Below are positions 1 through 8,301 of a stretch of DNA of 64,000 nucleotides, one piece after another. The notes beneath the pieces were generated by a model, which was given only the letters and a program-made list of their open reading frames with translations, was not told the DNA's origin and did no database searches. Origin of the DNA: JARFUG01 sp050485365. Its GTDB lineage: Bacteria > Desulfobacterota > Desulfuromonadia > Desulfuromonadales > JACZKF01. Made by a program: the position numbers and the translations under genes. The DNA is taken from positions 1 through 64,000 of the forward strand of contig JBJHBH010000010.1 of assembly GCA_050485365.1 (NCBI GenBank), read 5' to 3'. The stretch's first letter is position 1; the number at the start of each line of letters is the position of its first letter.

Positions 1-1520
1 AGGAGGAGATCCTGCTGCGACTGGGCGCACGCCTGATCCGCAGTCAAAGCCCCTTTCGCCCCTTTTTGGAAGAGGTGGCCCGTGACGCCTACGTGCGCCT
101 GATCGCCCCGTCCATCGAAGTGGAGCTGCGCCTGGAGGCGAAAAAGCGGGCCGACGAGGCCGCCATCGGCGTCTTCGCCGACAACCTGCGCAATCTGTTG
201 CTGCTGCCGCCTGCGGGAGGGAAGAGGGTCCTCGGCGTCGACCCCGGCCTTCGCACCGGCTCGAAGCTCGCGGCGGTCGACGCCACGGGGCGATTTCTCG
301 AGCACGCCACCATCTATCCCCACACGGGTGAGGGGCGGGTGGCGGCGGCGAAGGAGACGATGCTGCGCCTGGTACGCCATCACGCCGCCGAGATGATCGC
401 CATCGGCAACGGTACCGCCGGGCGCGAGATGGAGCGCTTTGCCCGCGAGACGCTCAAGGAGGCCGGCGTCCAACTTCCGATCGTGCTGGTGAACGAGGCA
501 GGAGCCAGCGTCTACTCGGCCTCCGATATCGCCCGGGAGGAATTCCCCGAGCTCGACCTGACCGTGCGCGGCGCCATCTCCATCGCCCGGCGCCTGCAGG
601 ACCCCCTGGCCGAGCTCGTCAAGATCGACCCCAAGAGCATCGGCGTCGGGCAGTACCAGCACGATGTCAGCCAGAGCGCGCTGAAAAAAGCCCTCGACGC
701 CGTCGTGGAGTCGTGCGTCAACTACGTCGGCGTCGACCTGAACACTGCCTCGTGGGCGCTTCTTTCCTACGTTTCGGGGATCGGCGAGTCGCTCGCCCGC
801 GCCATCGTGCGCCATCGCGACGAAAACGGCCCCTTCGCCTCGCGGAAAAAACTCCTCGACGTCCCACGTTTCGGCGCCCGGGCCTTCGAGCAGTCGGCGG
901 GCTTTCTGCGCATCCGTCAGGGGGAGAACCCCCTCGACAACACCGCCGTCCACCCCGAGCGCTACGCCGTCGTGAAACGCATGGCCGCCGATTTGGGGTG
1001 CTCCCTGGATCAATTGGCTGCCGACCCGGCTCTGGCGCAAAAGATCGACCTGAAGCGCTATGTGAGCGAGGAGGTCGGCCTGCCGACCTTGCGCGACATC
1101 GTGGAGGAGCTCAAAAAACCGGGGCGCGATCCCCGTGCCGAGTTCCAGGCGGCGGCCTTTCGCGAGGACGTGCAGGAGATCGGCGACCTGAAGGAGGGGA
1201 TGATCCTGCAGGGGACGGTGACCAACGTCACCGCCTTCGGCGCCTTTGTCGACGTTGGCGTCCACCAGGACGGACTGGTGCACGTCAGCCACCTGGCCAA
1301 CCGCTTCGTGCGCGATCCGAACGACGCCGTGAGCGTCGGGCAGATCGTCAAGGTCAAAGTCCTCTCCGTCGACATCCCCCGAAAACGCATCGCCCTCTCC
1401 ATCAAAGAGGCCGAACCCGACGCACCCAAAAAACCTTCCGCCGCTCCGCAAAAGCAAAAAAAGACGTCGATCAACGACGCCAAGAGCTGGGAGAAGGCGG
1501 GATTTCGGGTGAAGAGGTAG
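1..1520 (+). CDS. tex: Tex-family transcription accessory/RNA-binding protein, 5' end outside window
   Basis: The open frame runs from the first full codon at position 3, so the N-terminal part lies upstream of the window. What remains is the C-terminal half of Tex, a cytoplasmic nucleic-acid-binding protein of general transcription. Visible in order are a YqgF/RuvC-like domain (GVDPGLRTG around residue 77 of the fragment), a helix-hairpin-helix region (about 246-310; VSGIGESLA), and a C-terminal S1 RNA-binding domain (about 398-470; GTVTNVTAFGAFVDVG). A basic Lys-rich tail follows. The fragment is intact to its stop, and a strong intrinsic terminator follows 23 bp later. Family identity is near certain; the exact role in this organism is not shown by the sequence. 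Confidence 0.95.
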   Translation, partial: EEILLRLGARLIRSQSPFRPFLEEVARDAYVRLIAPSIEVELRLEAKKRADEAAIGVFADNLRNLLLLPPAGGKRVLGVDPGLRTGSKLAAVDATGRFLEHATIYPHTGEGRVAAAKETMLRLVRHHAAEMIAIGNGTAGREMERFARETLKEAGVQLPIVLVNEAGASVYSASDIAREEFPELDLTVRGAISIARRLQDPLAELVKIDPKSIGVGQYQHDVSQSALKKALDAVVESCVNYVGVDLNTASWALLSYVSGIGESLARAIVRHRDENGPFASRKKLLDVPRFGARAFEQSAGFLRIRQGENPLDNTAVHPERYAVVKRMAADLGCSLDQLAADPALAQKIDLKRYVSEEVGLPTLRDIVEELKKPGRDPRAEFQAAAFREDVQEIGDLKEGMILQGTVTNVTAFGAFVDVGVHQDGLVHVSHLANRFVRDPNDAVSVGQIVKVKVLSVDIPRKRIALSIKEAEPDAPKKPSAAPQKQKKTSINDAKSWEKAGFRVKR

Positions 1521-1543
1521 TTATCAACTGACGCAGAAACTAC

Positions 1544-1581
1544 AAGAGCCTTCATGTCCGATGACCAAGAGGCTCTTTTTT
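1544..1581 (+). terminator. Intrinsic terminator of tex
   Basis: Eight-base arms AAGAGCCT (1544-1551) and AGGCTCTT (1570-1577) are followed by T residues. A second small TCAT/ATGA pairing sits inside the loop. Confidence 0.85.
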
Positions 1582-1605
1582 CGATTGGATTTTTCGACAA
1601 TCACA

Positions 1606-2021
1606 TTAGGTGTCCACTGAATCGGGGTAACAACTCCAATACCCTTCACCATAGGATTCGAGGGTGCCCCATGCGATGTAGAGAAAATATTCCCGATCTT
1701 CCTGGAGTCCGCCAGTGCTAGGTACATGGTTGCCATCTCTGGTGTCATTCCGGTACTTTTTGTATGAAGGGATCGTTTGTCTTTTGTTAAGTGATCCTTG
1801 AGAAATTTTTCGGCCTTTAATGCAAGTACCACGTTTAAGCCACTTTGGATAATTAAAAAATGCGGCCAAGAGGGGGTAAAATATTTATAGGTTTTTTTTC
1901 TCTGGTTTGGGTTAACTGTGATTCCAATGTTAAACCTATGTACAAGTGGAGAAGATATTAAGCAATTGATTGTAGATAGCCAATTTTCCTTTGTGGATGT
2001 AGATATAACTTTCATGATCAA
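1606..2021 (-). pseudogene. Frameshifted GIY-YIG-like protein gene
   Basis: AT-rich DNA unlike its neighbours. Two minus-strand frames together read like one small GIY-YIG-type protein. The upstream frame, from a TTG at 2021, gives FNIGITVNPNQRKK, then WPHFLIIQSG and KAEKFLKDHL, matching the usual start of this fold. A second frame, open from 1869 to 1606, gives YKKYRNDTRDGNHVPSTGG then YFLYIAWGTLE, matching the usual end. The join lies near 1760-1780. This means either a frameshift mutation in a decaying gene or a sequencing error. It lies just downstream of the MraZ-like gene on the same strand. The GIY-YIG assignment rests on motif memory and is moderate. Confidence 0.45.
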
Positions 2022-2070
2022 TCCCAGTTCAGTGGAGGTCTGTCGCAGAGACAGATAGGTTCGGTGGTGA

Positions 2071-2436
2071 TCACTGCCGTGGTATCAGATTGATGCGGTA
2101 TCCCTCAAAGCAGACAGTCAGATCGACATCTTTGCTGGACAGGTCTTTGAGGAGAGTCGGCACGCGGAAATACACTCCTCGAAAATCGACTTCCGACGCT
2201 CGGCCTAGAAATAGCCGCATCAAGGCCTCTTTCTGTGGATTTGATTCCATGCTCAGGATCTTCAGCTTCACCTCCTCCCAATGGCTGGGTTCATAAGCGA
2301 CCAGTCGATCTTCGAGGCAGGTCAGAATCCAGCTCGATTGAAAAAGTTGTCGTAGTTCAGGTGGAACCAGGTAATTATTCCCCTCCCTTCGAAGGACAAA
2401 GGTGTTAGGCGCGTCAGTGCGGGTGTCTGATGTCAT
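2071..2436 (-). CDS. Divergent MraZ-like (double SpoVT/AbrB-type) protein
   Basis: 121 residues. The layout follows MraZ: LVPPELRQLF (first swapped-hairpin strand), then ILTCLEDRLVAYEPSHWEEV, then a helix ending LMRLFLGRASEV, then a second hairpin VYFRVPTLLKDL and a closing YRINLI strand. In canonical MraZ each half carries a DxxGR-type motif; here the halves read EGNNYLVPP and FRGVYFRVP, so DNA-contact residues have changed. It is not in a dcw cluster. It overlaps the DUF2779 gene by 23 bp and is preceded by GGGAGG, so it is the last intact gene of the leftward accessory operon. A regulator or adaptor role is inferred only from fold and context. Confidence 0.6.
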   Translation of the reverse strand: MTSDTRTDAPNTFVLRREGNNYLVPPELRQLFQSSWILTCLEDRLVAYEPSHWEEVKLKILSMESNPQKEALMRLFLGRASEVDFRGVYFRVPTLLKDLSSKDVDLTVCFEGYRINLIPRQ

Positions 2437-3931
2437 TATTGCCTCCCGTTACCGCAGAATTCACTGCCGATCCGTCAATGATCTGCCTCATCCGGTCGAG
2501 AATCCGAACCATCCCCCAGGTGTCCAGGTGGCAATAGTCGAGCAACCCCCGGCGCAGCCGTTCGATTTCTTCGGGATCGGCACTGTTTCTGATCCGCAGG
2601 TAGGCTGCAGCGGCCATTCCCCCGTCACTTATCGGGAGGTCCGCGTACCCGAGATCGGGGACCATGGCGGGGAGGACCTTCTTTATCGAGTAGGAGCCGT
2701 TCATCGCCCAGAGATAGATGTGCTTTTTGGCGAAGGGGAGCATCAGGTCCCGGATGTTGGGGAGGATCGTTTTCACGGCCGGACTCCATTTCGGCAGGCG
2801 GGCGGCCAGTCTCCTGAGGGTGCCGATTTCGAATCTCTGATTGTAGGTGAGAACACAGGCGCTCTCGGGGAGCGCTTCCACAAGGGCCTCCATGAAGGCG
2901 TTTTGCGGATCGCCCGCGGCGTCGGCAAGGAAAGCCTCATGGCGTACGTCGGCGCCGGGGCGATCCTGGACATGGAGCGAAAACTGGAAAGGGATCTGCT
3001 CGTAGGGACGGGTCCCGTCGAAGAGCGGGACGGGGGTCTGGTAGGTTGTCTCGAAGTCGAGGAAGCAGAGCGGATACCAGAGGCCGTCCAGAAACTTTCG
3101 AACCTTCGGAATGTCGACGTGGTTTTCCTGCCGCAGAAGGCCATTGACCTGCAGTTTCTGTCGCCAACGGAGTTCCTGTTGAGGGACGTCCTGGAGGCGA
3201 ACGATGCCGCTCCGGTAGAGGCGAAAGGGATTTGGCTTGCCGCGATCGCGCAACGAGAAGACCGACTGCTCCGGAATGTGTCTCCAGCAGTGCGCCTTGA
3301 AGTTGCAGGAGTGGGGGGTGCCGCAATGCGGGCCGATGTCGTGAGCTGGCTCATTTCCAGCCAGCATCGCCTTTTGCCTTGCCACCTCATCGGCTACCTC
3401 CTCCTGTCTGTGGAGGACTTCAGCGGTGAGATCGAGGCAGGTGAAGAGTTGGAGAACATCGATGTCACCTTGGCGAGTGTATTTTTTGTCGATGTGGAGG
3501 AGGCAAGTTCGGGATAGCGGAACTCCGGCGCCGGTGAGTACCCAATGCTGCAGGGCGATGTCATCGAGATGATGTCCCTCGACACGGGTCGATGACATGA
3601 CCTCATACATCTCCCATCCTTCCGCTCCTTTTCGGAGGATATCGACCTTGACCAGCACGTCGTCATGGGAGAAGGTCGCCTCATAGATGACCGGCGTCTC
3701 TTGCGCCATGGCCTCCCGCGTCCTGTCGATCTGCTCGGTGAGAGTTTGCCCCTCAAGGGGGATCGCAACGCCGCCCGGAAAGAGGTGCTGCGCCAGCAGA
3801 CCGACATCGGTTCCGCTGTCGAGAACCGCCTGTCGGCCATTGTCCACCTTCTGCAAGTCGGGACGATGACGGGTGAGCCAGAAGGCTTTGTGGCATTGAA
3901 GGCCGCGGAGGTATTGGGATTTGCTGAGCAT
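2414..3931 (-). CDS. DUF2779 protein: Cas4/RecB-like domain plus DEDD exonuclease-like domain
   Basis: 505 residues from ATG at 3931 (start of the family-typical LSKSQYLRGLQC). The N-terminal half is Cas4/RecB-like: C13 and the cluster C203-x5-C209-x5-C215 are candidate Fe-S ligands, with nuclease residues D97 in VDIL and E110 in the strand YEVMSST. Relatives I recall have EVKSST, so the catalytic Lys is replaced by Met112 (codon ATG instead of AAG). The C-terminal half is DnaQ-like, with D292/E294 in FLDFETT and a late YCHLDTW. A TTG at 3946 would overlap the upstream stop as TTGA and is an alternative start. Sits between a PD-(D/E)XK gene and the MraZ-like gene; a role in nucleic-acid defence is inferred. 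Confidence 0.8.
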   Translation of the reverse strand: MLSKSQYLRGLQCHKAFWLTRHRPDLQKVDNGRQAVLDSGTDVGLLAQHLFPGGVAIPLEGQTLTEQIDRTREAMAQETPVIYEATFSHDDVLVKVDILRKGAEGWEMYEVMSSTRVEGHHLDDIALQHWVLTGAGVPLSRTCLLHIDKKYTRQGDIDVLQLFTCLDLTAEVLHRQEEVADEVARQKAMLAGNEPAHDIGPHCGTPHSCNFKAHCWRHIPEQSVFSLRDRGKPNPFRLYRSGIVRLQDVPQQELRWRQKLQVNGLLRQENHVDIPKVRKFLDGLWYPLCFLDFETTYQTPVPLFDGTRPYEQIPFQFSLHVQDRPGADVRHEAFLADAAGDPQNAFMEALVEALPESACVLTYNQRFEIGTLRRLAARLPKWSPAVKTILPNIRDLMLPFAKKHIYLWAMNGSYSIKKVLPAMVPDLGYADLPISDGGMAAAAYLRIRNSADPEEIERLRRGLLDYCHLDTWGMVRILDRMRQIIDGSAVNSAVTGGNNDIRHPH

Positions 3932-3942
3932 GTGCGATTCTT

Positions 3943-4980
3943 TCAAATAAACTGTTTAGATGATCCCAAAGCCCATTTATCCATAGCCCTTTCGTGGAAC
4001 GCAATAATAGCTTTAAGCTTCTCCACTGTTGCAGGGAGGTTCACTATTCCATTTTCGGCAATTATCCATGAGCCCCCTTCAGCAACGGTCATATCCTTTC
4101 CGAGTCCAAACCGTTTAGGTTTTTTTAAATAGTCGAGTTCGGGGATTTTCTCATCCATCACGAGAGCTTTGTGCCATGCTGACCTAAACTTTCTTCGCAT
4201 GTCTTTCTCTTTGACGGAGATTTTGAAGCATAGCTTGTCTTGAGCGAGTAGGATGTAGGCTCCTGCCAGGCTGTCGCCAAGTTCAATACCTTTGCCGCCG
4301 AACCAAAAACCCATGAAGCCACCGTTTTGATTTGGTACATATCCCCAATCGCCCATCCCAAGGTTTATTTTAATGGCAGTAAAGAGACCTTGCCAAGGGG
4401 ACTTGTTCTTCTTCCATTGCTCTATATCGAGATGCTGGAAAGCATTTACTCTATCTTCAATGCCTCTTAGGCACGAGTGATAATCCGCAAGAATAGCATT
4501 TGAAATGCCATCATTTATGCCATCTTCGATAATGGATAGAAAATCGGATCTGCCGAATACCTTGTACCCCGCCTTATTAATCCTTGAGTAGTTTGACTGA
4601 TCGAATGTTTTGAAATATATTTTTATCAAATCCGATTTATCAACTTTCTTCAATTTTGAGATATCACTTATATATCTTTCCAACTGTGATCCGTGTTCAC
4701 TAGATGTGGTTTTGTCTTCAACTATTATGTAAGTGTTGTCATTTATTGTTATCAATATGTCCACATGCTTGACTTGCTTTTCAACTTTAATGCTTGTCAA
4801 CTTATCAGGAAATGTTCTTTCATTCTTATTGTAAAACGACTTAATCATGTTTAGTCCGCACCTGTGAAGGGCAGGATCGACTTCAGAGTATGAAGGGTCG
4901 GCCCATGACGCCAACCATGCGATGATAGCATCTTGAGAAAGTTCACTTGTTGCAAAGGTAAAAATGTTCGGCTTTGTCAA
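3943..4980 (-). CDS. PD-(D/E)XK nuclease superfamily protein
   Basis: 345 residues from TTG at 4980. The start is chosen because AGGAG lies 6-9 bases upstream and the protein then begins TKPNIFTFATSELSQDA, the usual opening of this family; an in-frame ATG at 4998 lacks a good ribosome site. The active-site pattern is intact: D74 in KHVDILI, then E88-D-K90 in YIIVEDKT. The gene is clearly richer in A+T than its neighbours and uses many Lys/Asn/Ile codons, which suggests recent transfer. It follows the WYL gene by 50 bp and runs into the DUF2779 gene. The substrate is unknown; such nucleases are common in defence loci. Confidence 0.75.
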   Translation of the reverse strand: MTKPNIFTFATSELSQDAIIAWLASWADPSYSEVDPALHRCGLNMIKSFYNKNERTFPDKLTSIKVEKQVKHVDILITINDNTYIIVEDKTTSSEHGSQLERYISDISKLKKVDKSDLIKIYFKTFDQSNYSRINKAGYKVFGRSDFLSIIEDGINDGISNAILADYHSCLRGIEDRVNAFQHLDIEQWKKNKSPWQGLFTAIKINLGMGDWGYVPNQNGGFMGFWFGGKGIELGDSLAGAYILLAQDKLCFKISVKEKDMRRKFRSAWHKALVMDEKIPELDYLKKPKRFGLGKDMTVAEGGSWIIAENGIVNLPATVEKLKAIIAFHERAMDKWALGSSKQFI

Positions 4981-5030
4981 CACTTCTCTCCTCTTCATTC
5001 ATCATCGGTTCAACTCAGTCCAAGTACTCA

Positions 5031-6026
5031 TCACTCACAATACACCTCCGCCATCCCCTTCACCGTCTCCACCATCCACTCCCGCAATTCCGCGGGCTCC
5101 AGCACCTCCACCTGGGCTCCGAAACCGAGCAACCACCACCGCAGTTGAGGTGTATCCGCGACGATGGCTTCGACCAGCACCCGCCCGTTCTCCTGAGGGG
5201 TGATCTTCTGGCCGCCTGAGAGGCGGCTTTCGCGCAGATGTGCGGCCGCGCCCGTTGTGAAGAGTGCCTCGAGGGGGAGGGTCTTCCCGGGCTCCTGCGC
5301 GAAGCCGAGGGCGCCTTCGTCGATATAACGCTGCAGGTCGAATTCCGGAGGTCGGCGCACCTCCTTCTCAGACAACTCGGCAGATCTGAATCGATGGAGC
5401 GAATAGAGCCGGATGTCGATGTAGTCCCAGCAGGTCGCCACAAGGTAGACGACCGGATCGTTGAAGACCAGCCCGAGGGGGTTGATCTCCAAGAGAGATG
5501 AGGAATCTCTCCGTCGGCCGTAGGCGGCCGTGAATCTTCTGTTCGTGAAGAGCGCCTCGTAGACGACATCGATGACGAGCGGGTCGATCTCCGGGGGGAT
5601 CAGAGGCTGCGTGCGCGGGACCACGCTGATCTTATCGGGCCAGGCGGCGAGTCCGCCTGAATCGAGCTCACTCAGGAGGGTGCGCGCCCGCTTCATGTTG
5701 GGAGAGAGGGCGTTCAGGCAGGAGTGGGGGAGGAGGCGGGAGAGGTGCCCCTCGACCATGCGGAAGGTGAGGGCGGCGCTCAGGTCCATTCCGGGGACGT
5801 CAAGCCCCTCGGCGTCCTTGCGCCATTTCCACCCCTGGGGCTTTTTGCCGTCGTACTCAAGGGGAAAGATGTTGGATAAATCGTGAAGATCGCGCTCGAT
5901 GGTTCGGCGCGATACGGAAAGAGCCGGTGAAATATCGAGGAGGGTGCGGTGAATTTTTGCGACGTTGATCCGCCCGTTTCGGGGGATCATCCGCAGGATA
6001 TGCCAGTTTCTCGTGATCGCTTTCAT
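5031..6026 (-). CDS. WYL-domain transcriptional regulator
   Basis: 331 residues. An N-terminal winged helix-turn-helix (about 1-65; SVSRRTIERDLHDLSNIFPL) is followed by a WYL ligand-binding domain (about 155-220; VYLVATCWDYIDIRLYSLHRF) and a C-terminal WCX-type extension. ATG at 6026 has GGAGG upstream. WYL regulators often sense nucleic acids or nucleotides and control defence operons. This one is divergent from the AAA+/FtsZ-like pair and lies upstream of the nuclease genes on its own strand, so it could control both sides from the 188-bp spacer. The binding target is inferred from context only. Confidence 0.85.
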   Translation of the reverse strand: MKAITRNWHILRMIPRNGRINVAKIHRTLLDISPALSVSRRTIERDLHDLSNIFPLEYDGKKPQGWKWRKDAEGLDVPGMDLSAALTFRMVEGHLSRLLPHSCLNALSPNMKRARTLLSELDSGGLAAWPDKISVVPRTQPLIPPEIDPLVIDVVYEALFTNRRFTAAYGRRRDSSSLLEINPLGLVFNDPVVYLVATCWDYIDIRLYSLHRFRSAELSEKEVRRPPEFDLQRYIDEGALGFAQEPGKTLPLEALFTTGAAAHLRESRLSGGQKITPQENGRVLVEAIVADTPQLRWWLLGFGAQVEVLEPAELREWMVETVKGMAEVYCE

Positions 6027-6154
6027 GTAGGCTGCCCTCCCAGTGTCCCGAGCCTATCAAGTGGATGCGACGAATCAGGTCGTTTAGAAAAACGAGTTCA
6101 TATTTTAATGAAAATGAAGGATTAATGCAAACAATTGATGCCCCGGTTTCTATT

Positions 6155-6169
6155 CGACACGGTTTGTCG
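6155..6169. promoter_or_regulatory. Inverted repeat in the divergent WYL/AAA+ spacer
   Basis: CGACA-cggtt-TGTCG, a perfect 5-bp inverted repeat with a 5-bp centre, about 45 bp before the AAA+ start. It is a candidate operator for the WYL regulator. It is short and could be chance. Confidence 0.3.
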
Positions 6170-6214
6170 CGACCTCCTGACATGATGTCCTCATCACACA
6201 ACGGGAGGCTGCGG

Positions 6215-8287
6215 ATGTACGATCAGGAGAAATCGGTCATCATCGGCTATCTGCTCAATCTTTTGCAAATTCCCCACTGCAAGCCTGCGGTGGTTCATGA
6301 AATTTGCGAGTATCTTGAATCGGAGGAAAAGCTTCTCGACGAGGAGGCGGAGCGCTTCGGGGATGAGATGGACTCTCTGCTGCCGGAGGGCGAAGCCGGC
6401 AGACTCGCCCGGAAGGCTGCGGACGAAATCCGCATGTTCCTCGTGGCGCTTTTGCGCAAGCGCCGCCGCTCTTTTTCCCGCCTGGAGTCTGGACGGTTCG
6501 AGCGAAATCTCACCATGCTGTCGCAGCACCTCGGACTCGACACCATCGAGGGGAGCTTCCTCGGCCTTCTCGTCCGACATGGAGAATACGACGGTTTCAG
6601 CCGCTTTCTGAATGCGATCACCCGCGAACATCTTCCGGTCACGGAGACATGCGCCGCCTGCCTGGGGATCGATGTGGAGGGTCTCTCCAGACGTCTGGGG
6701 CCGACGGCGCGACTTCAGAGCCTGGGGATCGTCACGCCTGCTCGCCGCACCGGAATCGATCTGGACGACGCATACCAGGTTCTCGATACCGTCTGCAGAG
6801 CTCTCCTGCAGACCGACGGCCCCCTCGATGAGCTGCTCGACGGCATTCTCGGCAGGCCGTGTGAGCCCTCCCTGAGCTGGGACGATTTCGAGCACCTTGG
6901 AGATATGAGCGACAGAGTCGCTGCCTTCGTACGAAAGGCCGTCGGTGAAAAGCTGCCGGGGGTCAACATCCTTCTGTGGGGTTCACCGGGGACGGGCAAG
7001 ACGGAGTTCTGCAAGACGTTGGCTTCCGAGCTCGGCGTGAGGCTCTTTTCGGTGGGGGAGCGGGGCGAGGCGGGGGAGGAGCCGGACCGGAAGGAGAGAA
7101 TGGCCCTCTACAGGTTGTCCCAGAATCTGCTGCGCTATCAGCCCGATACCCTGCTGATGTTCGACGAAATGGACGATCTGTTTGCAGGCTCGGCACTCGC
7201 CAGGCTCTTCGGTATCCCAGCCAGCGGCTCCAAGGTTTTCATGAACCGGCTGTTGGAGAGCAATCCGACGCCGACCGTCTGGATCGTCAACGACGTCGGA
7301 ATTCTCGATGAGGCCTTCCTGCGGCGAATGGCGCTTGCGGTCGAAATCAGAAATCCGCCGGCAAGCACGCGGGAGCGCGTCTGGAAGCGGGTCATGCAGA
7401 AGCATGCCCTCGATCTTCCGGATGAGGAGATGCGCCGTCTGGCCGACCTGAACATTCCGCCTGCGGTCGTGGACAGCGCCGCACGGTTCACCCGGCAGAT
7501 CGGGGGATCGGCGGATGATTTTCAGTTCGCCGCCCGGGGGATCATCCGGGTCATGCGCGGCGGAAGACCGCTCCCCGAACCGGAGAAGGCTGAGGACTTC
7601 CTGCCCGAGCTCACCTGCCCTGATATCGATCTGGAACTGCTGACGGAGAGGCTGCTGCGCACGGATATCCGGGCGTTCTCGCTCTGCCTGTATGGCCCCC
7701 CGGGGACGGGCAAGTCGGCCTTCGTACGGCATCTCGCCGCAATCCTGCAAATGCCGATTCTGTTCAAACGCGCCTCGGATCTGATGGCCGCTTACGTGGG
7801 GGAGACGGAGAAGAGCATCGCCGATGCGTTCAGGGAAGCTGTGGAGAAAGAGGCGTTCCTGGTATTCGACGAGGCCGACTCCCTCCTCGGCGACCGCCGC
7901 TTCGCTGCCCGCAGCTGGGAGATCAGCCAGGTCAACGAGATGCTCACCTGGATGGAGCGCCATCCTTTCCCCTTCGCCTGCACGACCAACCTTCTCGATC
8001 GGCTAGACGAGGCTTCCCTTCGCCGTTTCACGTTCAAATGCCATTTCAATCACCTGAGAGACGAGCAACTCGGGACGGCATTCCGATACTTCTTCGGCAG
8101 CGAGGCTCCAAAGGAGATGCTCGGCGGGCTGAGCGGTCTGACGCCGGGGGATTTTTCCGTGGCGGCAAAAAAGGCCACGATTCTCGGAATGCATCAGGAC
8201 CCTGCAATGTCGGTCGAGCTGTTGAGGCAGGAGCTGAAAATGAAAGAGCACCGGCCGACCAGGGCGATCGGTTTCACCAAACACTGA
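6215..8287 (+). CDS. Double AAA+ ATPase of unknown function
   Basis: 690 residues from ATG at 6215, which has GGGAGG six bases upstream; the frame is open further upstream but without a good start. An N-terminal helical domain (about 1-220) is followed by two AAA+ modules. Module 1 has Walker A GSPGTGKT (about 256) and Walker B LLMFDEMDD (about 313), with a sensor/arginine region LRRMALAVEI. Module 2 has Walker A GPPGTGKS (about 494), pore-loop-like YVGETEKS, Walker B FLVFDEADS (about 548) and LRRFTFKC. Both ATP sites look intact. No protease or nuclease domain was seen. It lies 14 bp upstream of the FtsZ-like gene and is surely co-transcribed, so that protein is the likely client or partner. 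Confidence 0.85.
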   Translation: MYDQEKSVIIGYLLNLLQIPHCKPAVVHEICEYLESEEKLLDEEAERFGDEMDSLLPEGEAGRLARKAADEIRMFLVALLRKRRRSFSRLESGRFERNLTMLSQHLGLDTIEGSFLGLLVRHGEYDGFSRFLNAITREHLPVTETCAACLGIDVEGLSRRLGPTARLQSLGIVTPARRTGIDLDDAYQVLDTVCRALLQTDGPLDELLDGILGRPCEPSLSWDDFEHLGDMSDRVAAFVRKAVGEKLPGVNILLWGSPGTGKTEFCKTLASELGVRLFSVGERGEAGEEPDRKERMALYRLSQNLLRYQPDTLLMFDEMDDLFAGSALARLFGIPASGSKVFMNRLLESNPTPTVWIVNDVGILDEAFLRRMALAVEIRNPPASTRERVWKRVMQKHALDLPDEEMRRLADLNIPPAVVDSAARFTRQIGGSADDFQFAARGIIRVMRGGRPLPEPEKAEDFLPELTCPDIDLELLTERLLRTDIRAFSLCLYGPPGTGKSAFVRHLAAILQMPILFKRASDLMAAYVGETEKSIADAFREAVEKEAFLVFDEADSLLGDRRFAARSWEISQVNEMLTWMERHPFPFACTTNLLDRLDEASLRRFTFKCHFNHLRDEQLGTAFRYFFGSEAPKEMLGGLSGLTPGDFSVAAKKATILGMHQDPAMSVELLRQELKMKEHRPTRAIGFTKH

Positions 8288-8301
8288 GATGAGGTAAGAG
8301 T

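Noticed and set aside
713..1531. Long Arg-rich open frame inside tex
   Set aside because: It is the plus-strand shadow of a GC-rich gene; the sequence is low-complexity Arg/Pro/Gly and has no domain.
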